Shown here: in pieces, positions 1-9,306 of the stretch
How the letters are laid out: each line of letters starts with the position of its first letter
Position numbering within the stretch: position 1 is the stretch's first letter
NCBI GenBank assembly: GCA_016712315.1
Contig: JADJRG010000013.1
Coordinates: 1,524,001-1,588,000, forward strand
DNA: 64,000 nt
Source: Nannocystis sp.
GTDB lineage: Bacteria; Myxococcota_A; Polyangia; Nannocystales; Nannocystaceae
Reading direction: 5' to 3'
Program-made: the position numbers and the translations under genes
The notes under the pieces: model-generated
Databases searched by the model: none
What the model saw: only the letters and a program-made list of their open reading frames with translations
Told to the model about the DNA's origin: nothing

Positions 1-2380
1 GAACATCCTCGTCATCCTCGACTACTCGTCGTCGATGAATGAGAAGTTCGGCGACGACGACAAGACCCGCTGGGTCGCCGCCAAAGAGGCGATCGACAAC
101 CTGCTTCAGACCGACAACGAGTTCTTCGACAAGAACGCGAACTTCGCGCTGATGCGCTTCGGCCACGATCCCAGCGCCAACCCCGGCTCGACGATCGCCT
201 GCGACATCTCGGACCCGAAGATCACCGACGGCCAAGCGGTCGACGCCTGGTGGTACGACACCGAGGGGAACGACAAGGCGTTCTACCCCTGCGCTGGCGA
301 CGACGTGCAAGCGACCCTCGCCGCGATCCCGCCGCCCTGCGGCGGCATGGTCACCGGCATCGGCACGTGGACCAAGGGCGCCCTCGACCGGGCCAAGAGC
401 CTGATCGCGCAGTCCAAGGCTGACCACCCGAGCGACATGGACGGGCGCTTCTACGGCATCCTCGCGATGTCGGACGGCAAGTGGACCTCGCAGCCCGGCA
501 CGATGACGCTGACCCCGGCCAGCGAGGACCCGGCGCTCACGGCGGGCACCCTCTTCAACGACGACAAGGTCCCGACCTACTTCGTCTACTTCGGCGACCA
601 AGGCGATGTGGCCGCGAAGAACGCGTCCGACAAGATCGCGATGGCCGGCGGCACCGGGCAGGCGATCCTCGCCGCCAACCCGGTCGAGCTGGTCACCGCG
701 CTCACGGACGTGCTCACGGACATCAAGAACAGCGTCCAGGTGCCGCAGTGTGCCCCGGGCCTGCCGCGCTTCATGGTGTTGCTCGACGCGTCGTCGTCGA
801 TGCTCAACGTCATGGGCGCCTTCGGCAAGGAGGGCGAGACCGGCTGGGATCAGGCGCGCTCCGCCCTCGCCGGCGCCAACTCGATCTTCGACATCGAGGT
901 GAACATGGGCAAGAACGACGCCGAGGACCTCATCCACCTCGGCCTCGCGGTGTTCGGTCACAACACGCCGGCGCCGGGCGAGCAGAAGATCCTCGTCGAC
1001 TACGGCCCCTGTCGCCGTGACAACTTCGACTGGGCCCTCGACCCGAACAGCTCCTGCACCGCGCCCGGCTGCACCAACCCCTGGGGCGGACCGGCGATCA
1101 CCTGGACCTTCAAGGACGGCAGCGTGGAAGACCCGCCGGGCTTCGACGACCAGACGCTCTCGCACATGCCAAAGTGCGCCGGCGCGGGCTTCTGCTCGGG
1201 CTCGGGTACCTACACGCACCTCGGCCTCCAGCGCATCAAGACCAACCTGGTCGCTTATCACCAGGACGCGTCGACCAACCCGAACGCGCAGTTCCCGACC
1301 AACGCCGACACGGTGTACGCGAACATCCTGGTGACCGACGGCCAGTACGACACGTACTCGACCGACGCGCAGGTGCAGGCGGAGCTGCAGGCGATCTACA
1401 ACACCCCCGGCCTCAATAAGAAGGTGATCACCTACGTGATCGGCTTCGGCGACGGCCTGGACTCGCCCGCGGCGATCCTCCAGCTCAAGAAGATGGCCTG
1501 CTGGGGCTCCGGCGGGACCTTCGCGGGCAACATGTGCAACGGCGGCCAGTTCGACTACTTCGACGCGAACACGCAGGAGCAGCTCGAGGCGGCGTTCAAG
1601 GAGATCCTGGAGACCCAGGGCTTCGACCCGTGCTGCCAGTTCAACGACTGCTCGGTGGCGCCGGAGCCGACCACCAGCAAGCCGGACGACAAGTGCAACC
1701 CGAACGAGCCGGACACCTGCCCGGAGAACAACATCTGCGAGCTCGTCGAGGGCAGCTACGACTGCGTGCTCGACCCGAACACTTGCAACGGCAAGGAGAT
1801 CGACCCGGGCGAGCAGTGCGACGGCGCGGAGTTCGGCGGGGCGACCTGCGAGAGCCTCGGCTACGACGGCGGCACGCTCGCGTGCAGCGACACCTGCCAG
1901 TTCGACCTCAGCGGCTGCACCCAGGTGCCGCCGCCGGTGTGCGACGGCGTGGCGCTCGACCCCGGTGAGCAGTGCGACGGCGCGAACCTCGGCGGGGCGA
2001 CCTGCGAGAGCCAAGGCTTCGTGGGCGGCACGCTGGCGTGCACCGACACCTGCATGTTCGATACGTCGATGTGCGATGACGGGCCGTCGACCGATACCGT
2101 CGGGCCGACGACCGATACCGACGGCGAGACCACCGGCCCCGGCACGACGACGGGCGCGGGCACCAGCACCAGCGCGGGCACCAGCACCAGCGCCGGCACG
2201 GGCGGCGCCACCGATACCGGCACCGACACCGACACCGACTCGGCCACCGGCGGCGTCGATGACGAGGGCTGCGGCTGCGCGGTCGAGGAGAGCGTCGAGG
2301 GCAAGGCGCGCGGCCTGCTCGGCACGCTCTTCGGCCTCGGCCTGGCGGGCTTCATGCGCCGCCGTCGCCGCGCCGCCTGA
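1..2380 (+). CDS. Secreted surface protein with two VWA domains and a MYXO-CTERM tail (5' partial)
   Basis: The frame is open to the left edge of the window, so the N-terminus and signal peptide are missing. The first codons already form a VWA metal-binding (MIDAS) motif, L-D-Y-S-S-S. A second VWA domain begins near position 778 with L-L-D-A-S-S-S, so two VWA folds stand in tandem. Two Cys-rich repeats of about 45 residues follow (positions about 1780-2080), each with an E/L-D-P-G-E-Q-C-D-G core, typical of myxobacterial secreted proteins. A Thr/Gly/Ser/Asp-rich stalk then leads to D-E-G-C-G-C-A, a hydrophobic segment and a run of Arg. This tail matches the MYXO-CTERM sorting signal, so the protein is probably exported and anchored at the cell surface. 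The ligand or partner is unknown. Confidence 0.85.
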   Translation, partial: NILVILDYSSSMNEKFGDDDKTRWVAAKEAIDNLLQTDNEFFDKNANFALMRFGHDPSANPGSTIACDISDPKITDGQAVDAWWYDTEGNDKAFYPCAGDDVQATLAAIPPPCGGMVTGIGTWTKGALDRAKSLIAQSKADHPSDMDGRFYGILAMSDGKWTSQPGTMTLTPASEDPALTAGTLFNDDKVPTYFVYFGDQGDVAAKNASDKIAMAGGTGQAILAANPVELVTALTDVLTDIKNSVQVPQCAPGLPRFMVLLDASSSMLNVMGAFGKEGETGWDQARSALAGANSIFDIEVNMGKNDAEDLIHLGLAVFGHNTPAPGEQKILVDYGPCRRDNFDWALDPNSSCTAPGCTNPWGGPAITWTFKDGSVEDPPGFDDQTLSHMPKCAGAGFCSGSGTYTHLGLQRIKTNLVAYHQDASTNPNAQFPTNADTVYANILVTDGQYDTYSTDAQVQAELQAIYNTPGLNKKVITYVIGFGDGLDSPAAILQLKKMACWGSGGTFAGNMCNGGQFDYFDANTQEQLEAAFKEILETQGFDPCCQFNDCSVAPEPTTSKPDDKCNPNEPDTCPENNICELVEGSYDCVLDPNTCNGKEIDPGEQCDGAEFGGATCESLGYDGGTLACSDTCQFDLSGCTQVPPPVCDGVALDPGEQCDGANLGGATCESQGFVGGTLACTDTCMFDTSMCDDGPSTDTVGPTTDTDGETTGPGTTTGAGTSTSAGTSTSAGTGGATDTGTDTDTDSATGGVDDEGCGCAVEESVEGKARGLLGTLFGLGLAGFMRRRRRAA

Positions 2381-2414
2381 GTGAGCTGACGACCCCTCGG
2401 GGTCGAAGAGCGAG

Positions 2415-2449
2415 GGGGCTGCACCTGCGGGTGCGGCCCCTTCTTTTTT
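2415..2449 (+). terminator. Intrinsic terminator after the VWA gene
   Basis: A 10-bp stem, GGGGCTGCAC at 2415-2424 paired with GTGCGGCCCC at 2431-2440 (one G-U pair), has a 6-nt loop and is followed directly by TTCTTTTTT. It lies about 35 nt after the stop codon and is the clearest rho-independent terminator in the window. Confidence 0.9.
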
Positions 2450-2507
2450 GTCGCTCGTTTTTTCGGTGCGGGGGCGTTCGCGGTTGGCCGGCGCGGCGGG
2501 GCTTTGC

Positions 2508-2513
2508 TATGCA
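2508..2513 (+). promoter_or_regulatory. -10-like element of a possible leaderless promoter for the HelD-like gene
   Basis: TATGCA ends 8 nt before the GTG at 2522. It differs from TANNNT at the last base, so it is the weakest member of the set. An AAGG at 2513-2516 could also act as a Shine-Dalgarno for the same GTG. Confidence 0.4.
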
Positions 2514-2521
2514 AGGCGATC

Positions 2522-4942
2522 GTGTCCGACGGCGTTGTTGACCAAAAAATTGTGCCCGAAGCCTTCGATGAGCTGCCGCGTGAGGGGCTGCCGATCGTGC
2601 ACGAGGAGCTCGAGATCTTGCGCCGCGTGCTCGGCCGCCTCTCGCGCGACGCCCAGCAGGCGCCCCAGCAGATCGAGGACCTGGGCGCGCAGATGATCGA
2701 GCTGCGCGACGCGATCGCGGAGGCGAAGGAGGAGGACTTGGCGTCGCTGATCGATCAGATGCACCAAGTCGCGGCGCTGAGCCGTACACGCGGGCAAGGC
2801 CGCGACCTGCCGATCGACCCGCGCTCGCCCTACTTCGGCCACTTGCGGCTGCGGGAGGCGAACACGCGGCGGGTGCGGGACGTGCTCGTGGGCAAACATA
2901 CGCTGCTGGATGACGGCGACGGGCTGTCGATCGTCGACTGGCGGAACGCGCCGGTGAGCCGCCTCTACTACCGCTACGAGGAGGAGGACGCGTACGAGGA
3001 GGAGTTCGACGAGCGCTCGATCGAGGGCGATATTTTAGTAAGACGCTCGCTGGCGGTGGTGGACGGCGGGCTGCGCCGGGTGGCGGCGCCGCAAGGGACC
3101 TTCGTGTGTGACCGCCACGGGCGCTGGCGGCCCGCGCACGGGGCGGCGAAGCCGAGCTTGGAGGGCGGGGTGGGCAGCGCGGTGCGGGTGCCGCGGGGGC
3201 AGCTCGGGATCCACAGCGACGACGACGCTCCGCGGGCAGACAAGCACCTGCAAGAGATCACTGCGCTGATCGACCGCGATCAGTTCTCGATGATCACGCA
3301 GCCCGAGTCGGGGATCGTGTTGATTCAGGGCGGCGCGGGCTCAGGCAAGACGACGGTGGCGCTGCACCGGGTCGCGTACCTGGCATACCAAGACCCCAGA
3401 CGCTTCGCGCCGGTGAAGATGTTGGTGGTGGTCTTTAATGAGGCGCTGGTCGAGTACATCCGCCACGTGGTGCCTTCGCTGGGGGTGGAGGGGGTGAACG
3501 TGACGACGTATCGGCGCTGGAGCGCCCAGATCCTGCAAAAGGTGGGGCTGCGGCTGCCGATCCACCACGTCGACGGCGCGCCCGATCCGGTGGTGCGCTT
3601 TAAAAAACACGCGCTGGTGCTGAAGATGATCGACGGGCTGATCGCGCGGCAGCTCGCAGAGGTCGAGGCGGAGCTGCGCGAGCGGTTGAACGAGCGCGGC
3701 GGGGACGAGGTGTTGACGGCGTGGTCGCGGCACGCGTCGCTGCCGCCGGTGGTGCGGGTGGAGCGGACGCTGGCGTGGGTGCGTGAGCGGCGAGAGCTGC
3801 CCGCGGGGGCGCGCGCGGCGGCCGAGACGGCGCTGCGCGGCGCGCGGGAGCAGATCCGGGACGTGTGTGATGACTGGCTCGAGCTGATGACCGATAAGGC
3901 GGCGCTGCGGGCGGCGATCGCGACGCTGGCGCCTGGCGAATTCAGTGAGAGCGAGGTGGGGACGATCGTGCGCTGGTGCGCGGCGAAGGCGGAGCTGGAG
4001 GGCGATCGGGATCGGCTACGCGTGAGCCGTGAGGCGGCCGCGCGCGGTGAGAAGGAGGAGGAGGAGGAGGAGGGTGAAGAGGAGGCGCCCGCGGCGGCGC
4101 GCGCGGCCCAGGCGGCGCCGCTGGTCGGCCTCGACGCCGAGGACGACGCGATCCTGCTGCGGCTGCTCCAGTCGAAGTTCGGGGGGATCTTCATCAACGG
4201 CCGCCGCTTCGAGTACGAGCACATCGTGATCGATGAGGCGCAGGACCTGTGCCCGCTGGAGGTGCGGGTGCTGCTCGACTGCGTGAGCGCGGGGCAGAGC
4301 GTGACGATCGCGGGCGACCGCGCGCAGAAGATGATCTTCGACAACGGCTTCCGCGACTGGCCGCAATTGCTCGGCGACGCGGGGCTGCCGCACGTGGAGA
4401 TCCAGCCCTTAAAAATTACGTACCGCTCGACGCGGCAGATCATGGAGCTGTCTCGGCACATCTTGGGGCCGCTGCACGACCCGAGCGACGACCTGATCGC
4501 GCGGCCGGGCTCGGAGGTCGGCTTCTATGCGTTCACGGAGGTGGGCGAGTCGGTGGCGTTCCTGGGCGAGGCGCTGCGCTCGTTGATGCAGCGCGAGCCG
4601 ACCGCGAGCGTGGCTCTGATCGCGCGCTTCCCGCAGCAGGCGGACGTGTACTTTGACGCGCTGCGGATCGCGGAGGTGCCGCGGCTGCGGCGCGTGGGTC
4701 GCCAAAATTTCTCGTTCACCGCGGGGATCGACGTGACCGACGTGCGGCAGGTGAAGGGGCTGGAGTTCGACTATGTGGTGATCCTGGACCCGACGGTCCA
4801 AAATTACCCCGAGGTGGTGGAGTCGCGGCACTTGTTGCACATCGCGGCGACCCGCGCGGCGCATCAGCTCTGGTTGGTGTGCTCGGGCCGGCCGAGTAAG
4901 CTGGTGCCCGAGGAGCTGGTGCAGCAATCCGGCGAGCTGTGA
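2522..4942 (+). CDS. HelD-like superfamily 1 DNA helicase (UvrD/Rep-type ATPase)
   Basis: About 806 residues. The N-terminal 100 or so residues are charged and likely coiled coil, as in HelD/DNA helicase IV relatives that act on RNA polymerase. Walker A is G-G-A-G-S-G-K-T-T near residue 270. Walker B is V-I-D-E-A-Q-D-L near residue 568. A motif VI-like A-A-T-R-A-A-H lies near the C-terminus. An acidic Glu run with an Ala/Pro segment sits in the middle, probably a linker. I chose GTG 2522 because it follows a -10-like hexamer and an AAGG. A TTG at 2504 in the same frame is the alternative. The role is either freeing stalled RNA polymerase or DNA repair; sequence alone does not separate these. 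Confidence 0.85.
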   Translation: MSDGVVDQKIVPEAFDELPREGLPIVHEELEILRRVLGRLSRDAQQAPQQIEDLGAQMIELRDAIAEAKEEDLASLIDQMHQVAALSRTRGQGRDLPIDPRSPYFGHLRLREANTRRVRDVLVGKHTLLDDGDGLSIVDWRNAPVSRLYYRYEEEDAYEEEFDERSIEGDILVRRSLAVVDGGLRRVAAPQGTFVCDRHGRWRPAHGAAKPSLEGGVGSAVRVPRGQLGIHSDDDAPRADKHLQEITALIDRDQFSMITQPESGIVLIQGGAGSGKTTVALHRVAYLAYQDPRRFAPVKMLVVVFNEALVEYIRHVVPSLGVEGVNVTTYRRWSAQILQKVGLRLPIHHVDGAPDPVVRFKKHALVLKMIDGLIARQLAEVEAELRERLNERGGDEVLTAWSRHASLPPVVRVERTLAWVRERRELPAGARAAAETALRGAREQIRDVCDDWLELMTDKAALRAAIATLAPGEFSESEVGTIVRWCAAKAELEGDRDRLRVSREAAARGEKEEEEEEGEEEAPAAARAAQAAPLVGLDAEDDAILLRLLQSKFGGIFINGRRFEYEHIVIDEAQDLCPLEVRVLLDCVSAGQSVTIAGDRAQKMIFDNGFRDWPQLLGDAGLPHVEIQPLKITYRSTRQIMELSRHILGPLHDPSDDLIARPGSEVGFYAFTEVGESVAFLGEALRSLMQREPTASVALIARFPQQADVYFDALRIAEVPRLRRVGRQNFSFTAGIDVTDVRQVKGLEFDYVVILDPTVQNYPEVVESRHLLHIAATRAAHQLWLVCSGRPSKLVPEELVQQSGEL

Positions 4943-4951
4943 GCGGCGCCC

Positions 4952-6025
4952 TCAGGCGCCCCAGCGGGCGTGCACGAGGGCGAAGCCGGGGACCTCGAGG
5001 ACGTCGAGGTGCGACGGCGAGGGGTCGGTCTTTTTTGTCAAAAGACTGACCACTCGGCCAGGTCGGTTGACCACAAACCATGCGTCGCCGGGCGAGAGCC
5101 AGCGCGGCAGCGGGGCGAGCAGGCGGCCGAGCTCGTCCTCGCCGGCGTGCGTCGGTGGGTTGGCGAGCAGGAGGTCGGTGGGGGTCGGTGTGGCGGGCAG
5201 GCCGTCGCTCGCGAGGGCGCGGATCTGCGCGTCGACGCCGGCGCGTCGGCTGTTCTCGGCGATCAGGTCGCAGGCGAGCAGGTTGCTCTCGACGGCGAGG
5301 ATCGACGCGCTCGGCCAGCGCTTCGCCGCCCATAGCGCGATGGGGCCGATGCCCGCGCAGAGGTCGATGACGGCGCGAGGTGCTCGCTGGTGGCCGAGGA
5401 TCTGACGCTCATCGACGGCGTTGAGGTGCCCCAAGAGGGCGCTGGTTCCGTCGTCGAGGTGGCGCCGACAAAAGACGCCGGGCACGCTGGCGAGAGGGGC
5501 TTCGCTGACGAGGGGGGCGTGGAGCTCGTACCGCGCGCCGAGGTGGCGTAGGGCGGCGTCTCGGTCGATCTCACCGCGCGCGTGATAGAGGTGGTAGCCG
5601 CGCGAGCGCTCGACGACCTCGACGTGGCCCATCATCTCCTCGATCGCCGCGGCCAAGGAGCCGCCGCCTTTATCCTTGCGGGCGGCGCAGAAGAGGTCGC
5701 CGCCAGGGCGCAGGGCGAGGGCGCCGCGGGCGAGGCAGAGCAGCGAAAAATCCTTGCCGAGGTGGGCGCGCGGCCAGACGACGGCGGCGGCGTAGGTGCC
5801 CGGTGAGGCGCTGAGCTCCACGGCGCTCGGGAGGGTGAGAGGGAGGCAGCGCTCGCCGGCGTGGGGGCGCTCGCGGACGTCCGTGATCAGGCGGGTGACG
5901 CCGGGGCGGAGGCCGGGTAAGGGGCCGGAGCAGACGAGCAGGAGCTCGCTTGGGGGGACGTCGGCGACGGCGTGGCCGAGCAGGATGACGCCAGGATCGT
6001 CGATGTTGAGGCCTTCGTGGCTCAC
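4952..6025 (-). CDS. RsmC/RlmG-like class I SAM-dependent methyltransferase
   Basis: 357 residues with a GTG start. The C-terminal half holds the SAM-binding motif I (D-L-C-A-G-I-G-P-I-A) and the catalytic N-P-P-T-H motif of the MTS family of guanine-N2 rRNA methyltransferases (RsmC, RlmG). As in RsmC, a degenerate N-terminal methyltransferase-like half precedes it. The substrate is probably a guanine in 16S or 23S rRNA; which one cannot be told here. The gene ends 9 nt from the convergent helicase gene. A TATGTA hexamer lies 8 nt before the start and no Shine-Dalgarno is evident. Near its 3' end (about 5028-5050) there is an A/T-rich inverted stretch in otherwise G+C-rich coding sequence. 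Confidence 0.75.
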   Translation of the reverse strand: MSHEGLNIDDPGVILLGHAVADVPPSELLLVCSGPLPGLRPGVTRLITDVRERPHAGERCLPLTLPSAVELSASPGTYAAAVVWPRAHLGKDFSLLCLARGALALRPGGDLFCAARKDKGGGSLAAAIEEMMGHVEVVERSRGYHLYHARGEIDRDAALRHLGARYELHAPLVSEAPLASVPGVFCRRHLDDGTSALLGHLNAVDERQILGHQRAPRAVIDLCAGIGPIALWAAKRWPSASILAVESNLLACDLIAENSRRAGVDAQIRALASDGLPATPTPTDLLLANPPTHAGEDELGRLLAPLPRWLSPGDAWFVVNRPGRVVSLLTKKTDPSPSHLDVLEVPGFALVHARWGA

Positions 6026-6033
6026 GGGCGAGC

Positions 6034-6039
6034 TACATA
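6034..6039 (-). promoter_or_regulatory. -10-like element, possible leaderless promoter of the methyltransferase gene
   Basis: On the minus strand TATGTA is followed by exactly 8 nt and then the GTG start at 6025. There is no Shine-Dalgarno in the gap. The last base deviates from TANNNT. Confidence 0.45.
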
Positions 6040-6061
6040 CCAGAGATGCGCGCGGGAGCGA

Positions 6062-7204
6062 TCACGAGAGGTCGTGCGCGGCGCGGAGCGTGCGCGGGAT
6101 GTTGAAGGCGGCGCGCCCTGGGCCGCGGTAGGCGAGCATGAGCCCGCGTAGGAGGAGACGGCCGACGATCGGGGCGCCGGCGCGGACGAGGGCGTGGTCG
6201 CGCCGCTCATCGCCGAGCTCGGCGCCGGCCGACCGCAAGGCGCCGAGCCATCGCTCGCTCGCCTGGGGCGCGGGCACGCCGAGCAGCGCGGCGGTCTCGG
6301 CGCCGACGCTGTCGTGGATCAGCAGGGTCGGCAGGCCGTCGAGGGTTGTCCCGGGGATCGCGCGCTCCATCGCCTCGATCAAGGCGCGGGTCATGAGCTG
6401 TCCTTCAGGACAGACACCCTGGTTGCGCCGCAGGATCTCACCCATCAGGCGCTCGGCGCCGCGGAGGTCGTGGGTGAGCAGCGTAGGGTCGAGGCCGAGG
6501 AGGTGGCCGACGACGCACCAGGTGTGGAGGTAGGCGGCGCGCTCGTCGGGGCTGAGCTCGACGCCGAGGCGCTCGAGGCCGCGGAGGATGATCCAAGAGA
6601 AGGAGAGCAGGGTGCCGGCGAGGTCCTCTTGGTTGATCGGGGTGCCCCAGGCGGGATCCCAGGTGGGGTCGCGGCGGAGGTGACGACGGATCGCGGCGTG
6701 CATGAGGCGGACCTTCTGGGCGCTGCGGATCCCGGCGCCGAAGGCGTTCGGATCGCGATCGAGCCCGCCCGGCGCCATCACGTCGATGACGAACTGGGCG
6801 GTCTCGATGACGCGCCGCTGGACGTCGCTGTACATCCGGCCGGATCGGGCGAGCACCTGGACGCCGCGGCGGCAGGCGTAGCAGGTCGGCAGCGCGGCGG
6901 TGTGGAGGAGCAGGATGATCTGCGGGGCGTAGGTGTGGAAGACCTGCGAGGCGAGGGCGATCGCCTCGCGATCGGCCCAGTCGGGGAGCGCGGCGCCGCG
7001 GACAAAATAGTCGCGGAGGGCGGGGGGTAGGCCCGCGGCGGGCAGGTCGTCATTGTCGACGAGGGAGCGCATGAGCAGGTTGATCGAATAGACGACGCCG
7101 TCGCCCGCGGCGAAGATGGCGTCGAGCACCGCGTCGGCCGGCGGGTCACCCTCACCGCGCCGTTGATCGAGGGAGAGGTCGCTCCAAGGATCGTGATCGG
7201 TCAT
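6062..7204 (-). CDS. MpaB/Lcp-like oxygenase family protein (DUF2236 type)
   Basis: 380 residues. The segment A-Q-K-V-R-L-M-H-A-A-I-R-R-H-L is characteristic of the DUF2236 family, which includes the haem-b latex-clearing protein Lcp and the mycophenolic-acid enzyme MpaB. The helical pattern and length fit this family. A bound haem and an oxidative reaction are known for some relatives; the substrate here is unknown. No signal peptide is evident. I placed the start at ATG 7204, because in-frame codons further upstream would run into the S9-like gene and read as low-complexity Arg/Pro. It lies 41 nt downstream of that gene and is probably cotranscribed with it. An exact TGTCC-N4-GGACA palindrome lies inside it at 6399-6412. 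Confidence 0.7.
   Translation of the reverse strand: MTDHDPWSDLSLDQRRGEGDPPADAVLDAIFAAGDGVVYSINLLMRSLVDNDDLPAAGLPPALRDYFVRGAALPDWADREAIALASQVFHTYAPQIILLLHTAALPTCYACRRGVQVLARSGRMYSDVQRRVIETAQFVIDVMAPGGLDRDPNAFGAGIRSAQKVRLMHAAIRRHLRRDPTWDPAWGTPINQEDLAGTLLSFSWIILRGLERLGVELSPDERAAYLHTWCVVGHLLGLDPTLLTHDLRGAERLMGEILRRNQGVCPEGQLMTRALIEAMERAIPGTTLDGLPTLLIHDSVGAETAALLGVPAPQASERWLGALRSAGAELGDERRDHALVRAGAPIVGRLLLRGLMLAYRGPGRAAFNIPRTLRAAHDLS
6399..6412. repeat. Interspersed palindrome TGTCC-N4-GGACA, copy 1
   Basis: TGTCC TTCA GGACA, extended by a C/G pair to a 6-bp stem with a 4-nt loop. It is inside the MpaB-like gene. See the finding on this motif. Confidence 0.6.
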
Positions 7205-7245
7205 GTCATCGATGCTGACGGATCTCCGCCGCACAAGGGAGGAGA

Positions 7246-9234
7246 TCAGCGGGCGCGGGCGCGGTCCTCTAGGAAGGTGAGCACGGCCTGCATGAAGGTG
7301 AGCCGCGCGGAGATGCTGGCTGGCGCGGGGCCCTCGCCGCGGAGCACGAGCTCGGTGACGGGCAGGCCGCGGGCGCGCGCGGCGGCGGTGAGCTCGGCGG
7401 CGCCGTTGGTGGGGGCGAAGGGGTCGCGGTCGCCCCAGACGAGCAGCACGGGGGCCGCGAGGCGTTCTAGGTGGGTGAGAGGGCTGCGCTCTTGCAGCCG
7501 GGCGGCGAGCTGAGGCGCGTGGGCCCATGCGGGGCGCGGATCCGCGCCTTCAAGGTCGTAGCGGCCGCTTAGGGCGATCCCGAAGCCGAAGCCCGGCTGC
7601 GCGGCGGCGGGTGTGTCTGTCTCGTAGGTCATGGCGCGAAGGACAGCATAGGCGCCGCGGCCCTCGCCGTAGAGGCCGAGCTGGCGCGGGGTGAGGGCGA
7701 GGGTCGCGGCGGCCCAGCGAGCGGCGGCGAAGAGGTCGAGGATCTCGTCGCCGCCGAGGTCGCGACCGCCGAGCGCGCGGAGGCCCGGGCCGAGGCTGCT
7801 GGCGCCGCGGAGGGTCGGTGAGAGGACGATGACGCCGGCCGCGCACAGGAGGTGGTCGAGGCGCTCGTAGCGGGGCTCGCCGCCGTCCCAGGCGCGGATC
7901 ACGGCGAGGCGGCGGTCGTCGTCCTCCACGGGCGCGCGCGGGCGGAGCAGGCGGGCGTGCAGCTCGCGGGTCCTGCCGGTGGCGGGGTCTTGATCAAAAG
8001 TGGGGATCTTGACGACCTCGTCGGTGCAATGGACGAGGTGGGCCTGCGCGCGCTCGTCGGGCCCCAGCAGGCGGCGGTCGGCGAGGGTGGGGGCGCCGCC
8101 GTCAGCGGCGGCGGTGAAGGTGGCGAGGTGCGCGGCGAAGGGGCGCTGCACGGCCTCGACGGTCCATACCGCGCGTCGGCCGTGGCCGCCGAGCAGGCGC
8201 GCTCGGCCGGGGTCGCGCTGCTGCCCGAGGATCCGGCCGCTGCGCGGGTCGACGAGCGCGAGCGTGGTGCCGACGGCGGCTGAGCCGAAGGTGACGAAGA
8301 CGCCGGCGTCGAGGAGCACAGCGGAGCTGATGTCTTCGCGCAGGCGGGTGATCTGGCGGAGCCCCTGGCCGCGGCGGGCGTAGGTGAAGAGGTTTTGTGA
8401 GCCCTCGTCGTCGGCGATGAAGAGCAGGGTGTCGCGATCGAGGAGGCCGACGAGCACCGGCGCGCGGCGCCGGGTCTTGGGGTCGGTGATCGGCTTGGCC
8501 TCGAGGCGCTTGGCGCTGAGGTCGAGGGCGAGGATCTGGGCGCGGCCCTGGTCGCCCTCGCTGTGGCCGACAAAATAGAGCTCGGGGCGATCCGCGGCGA
8601 GCAGGATCGAGGCGCCGTCGAAGGTGAGCTCGGGGGTGTCACAGAGGAGCGCTCGGGCGCTCGCTTGGGCGCTGGCCTCGCGGAGGAAGACGCACGCGCG
8701 CCCCGCGGGGGTCGAGGCGAGGTAGACGAGGCGCTCGCCGTCGAGGCTGAGGTCGGCGGCGTGGATCGAGTGATCGGCGGCATGATCGGTGATCACGCCG
8801 GCGGTGAGATCGAGCCTGGCGAGGCCGCCGCGGCCGCTCTGGGCGCCGAAGCGGAGCCACGCGTCGCTGCGGCCGCGGGCGTGGAGGACGGCGTCGAGCT
8901 CGCGGTGAGGGCCGGTCAGCTCGGCGAGCGCAGGCGCGGCGGCTGGGTCGGTAACGGCCTCGTCGGAGAGGTCGAGCGCCTTCAGGGTGACGCGGTCTTG
9001 GGCCTCGACGAAGAAGAGGCGGTCGCTGGCGACGCTGGCGCTCCAGCGCTCGAAGGGGAAGGCGCGGAGGAGGCCGTCGACGTCGACGACGCGGCCGAGC
9101 ACGTCACCGGCGCCGAGCGCTCGCGGATCGCCGAGCGGCGGCTCCGCGGTCGGATACGCGGCGCCTGGGTTCGGTGGGGCGCAGGCGAGGGCGAGGAGCG
9201 TGCCGAGCGCGAGCGGGCGCAGGTCGAGTCGCAT
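7246..9234 (-). CDS. S9-type prolyl-oligopeptidase-like lipoprotein, predicted catalytically dead
   Basis: About 662 residues. A short signal peptide ends in L-A-L-A-C, a probable lipobox, so the protein is likely a lipoprotein. Residues about 50-420 have the repeated short blades of an S9 beta-propeller. The C-terminal 240 residues are an alpha/beta hydrolase fold with an S9-like W-G-D-R-D-P-F-A-P acid loop. The nucleophile elbow, normally G-x-S-x-G-G-Y, reads G-E-G-R-G-A-Y: Gly525 stands where Ser should be. The catalytic His loop, usually E-G-H, reads G-E-G-P. Two of three triad residues are therefore absent, and the protein is more likely a binding or scaffolding pseudoenzyme. In-frame starts at 9249 and 9270 are alternatives; none has a clear ribosome site. 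Confidence 0.75.
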   Translation of the reverse strand: MRLDLRPLALGTLLALACAPPNPGAAYPTAEPPLGDPRALGAGDVLGRVVDVDGLLRAFPFERWSASVASDRLFFVEAQDRVTLKALDLSDEAVTDPAAAPALAELTGPHRELDAVLHARGRSDAWLRFGAQSGRGGLARLDLTAGVITDHAADHSIHAADLSLDGERLVYLASTPAGRACVFLREASAQASARALLCDTPELTFDGASILLAADRPELYFVGHSEGDQGRAQILALDLSAKRLEAKPITDPKTRRRAPVLVGLLDRDTLLFIADDEGSQNLFTYARRGQGLRQITRLREDISSAVLLDAGVFVTFGSAAVGTTLALVDPRSGRILGQQRDPGRARLLGGHGRRAVWTVEAVQRPFAAHLATFTAAADGGAPTLADRRLLGPDERAQAHLVHCTDEVVKIPTFDQDPATGRTRELHARLLRPRAPVEDDDRRLAVIRAWDGGEPRYERLDHLLCAAGVIVLSPTLRGASSLGPGLRALGGRDLGGDEILDLFAAARWAAATLALTPRQLGLYGEGRGAYAVLRAMTYETDTPAAAQPGFGFGIALSGRYDLEGADPRPAWAHAPQLAARLQERSPLTHLERLAAPVLLVWGDRDPFAPTNGAAELTAAARARGLPVTELVLRGEGPAPASISARLTFMQAVLTFLEDRARAR

Positions 9235-9306
9235 GGGCCGAGTGAACATGTTGTGAGGTGATTTGGGCAAGCCCGCGCGCGGCTCAGCCGCGTGAATGCT
9301 GCGCGC

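Noticed and set aside
5028..5050. Promoter with TTGACA inside the 3' end of the RsmC-like gene
   Set aside because: There is no suitable -10 and no downstream gene start within reach on that strand; treated as part of the rare-codon A/T tracts.
7205..7528. A 108-residue N-terminal extension of the MpaB-like protein
   Set aside because: It reads as Arg/Pro low complexity, overlaps the S9-like gene on the same strand in another frame, and lies upstream of the natural family start.
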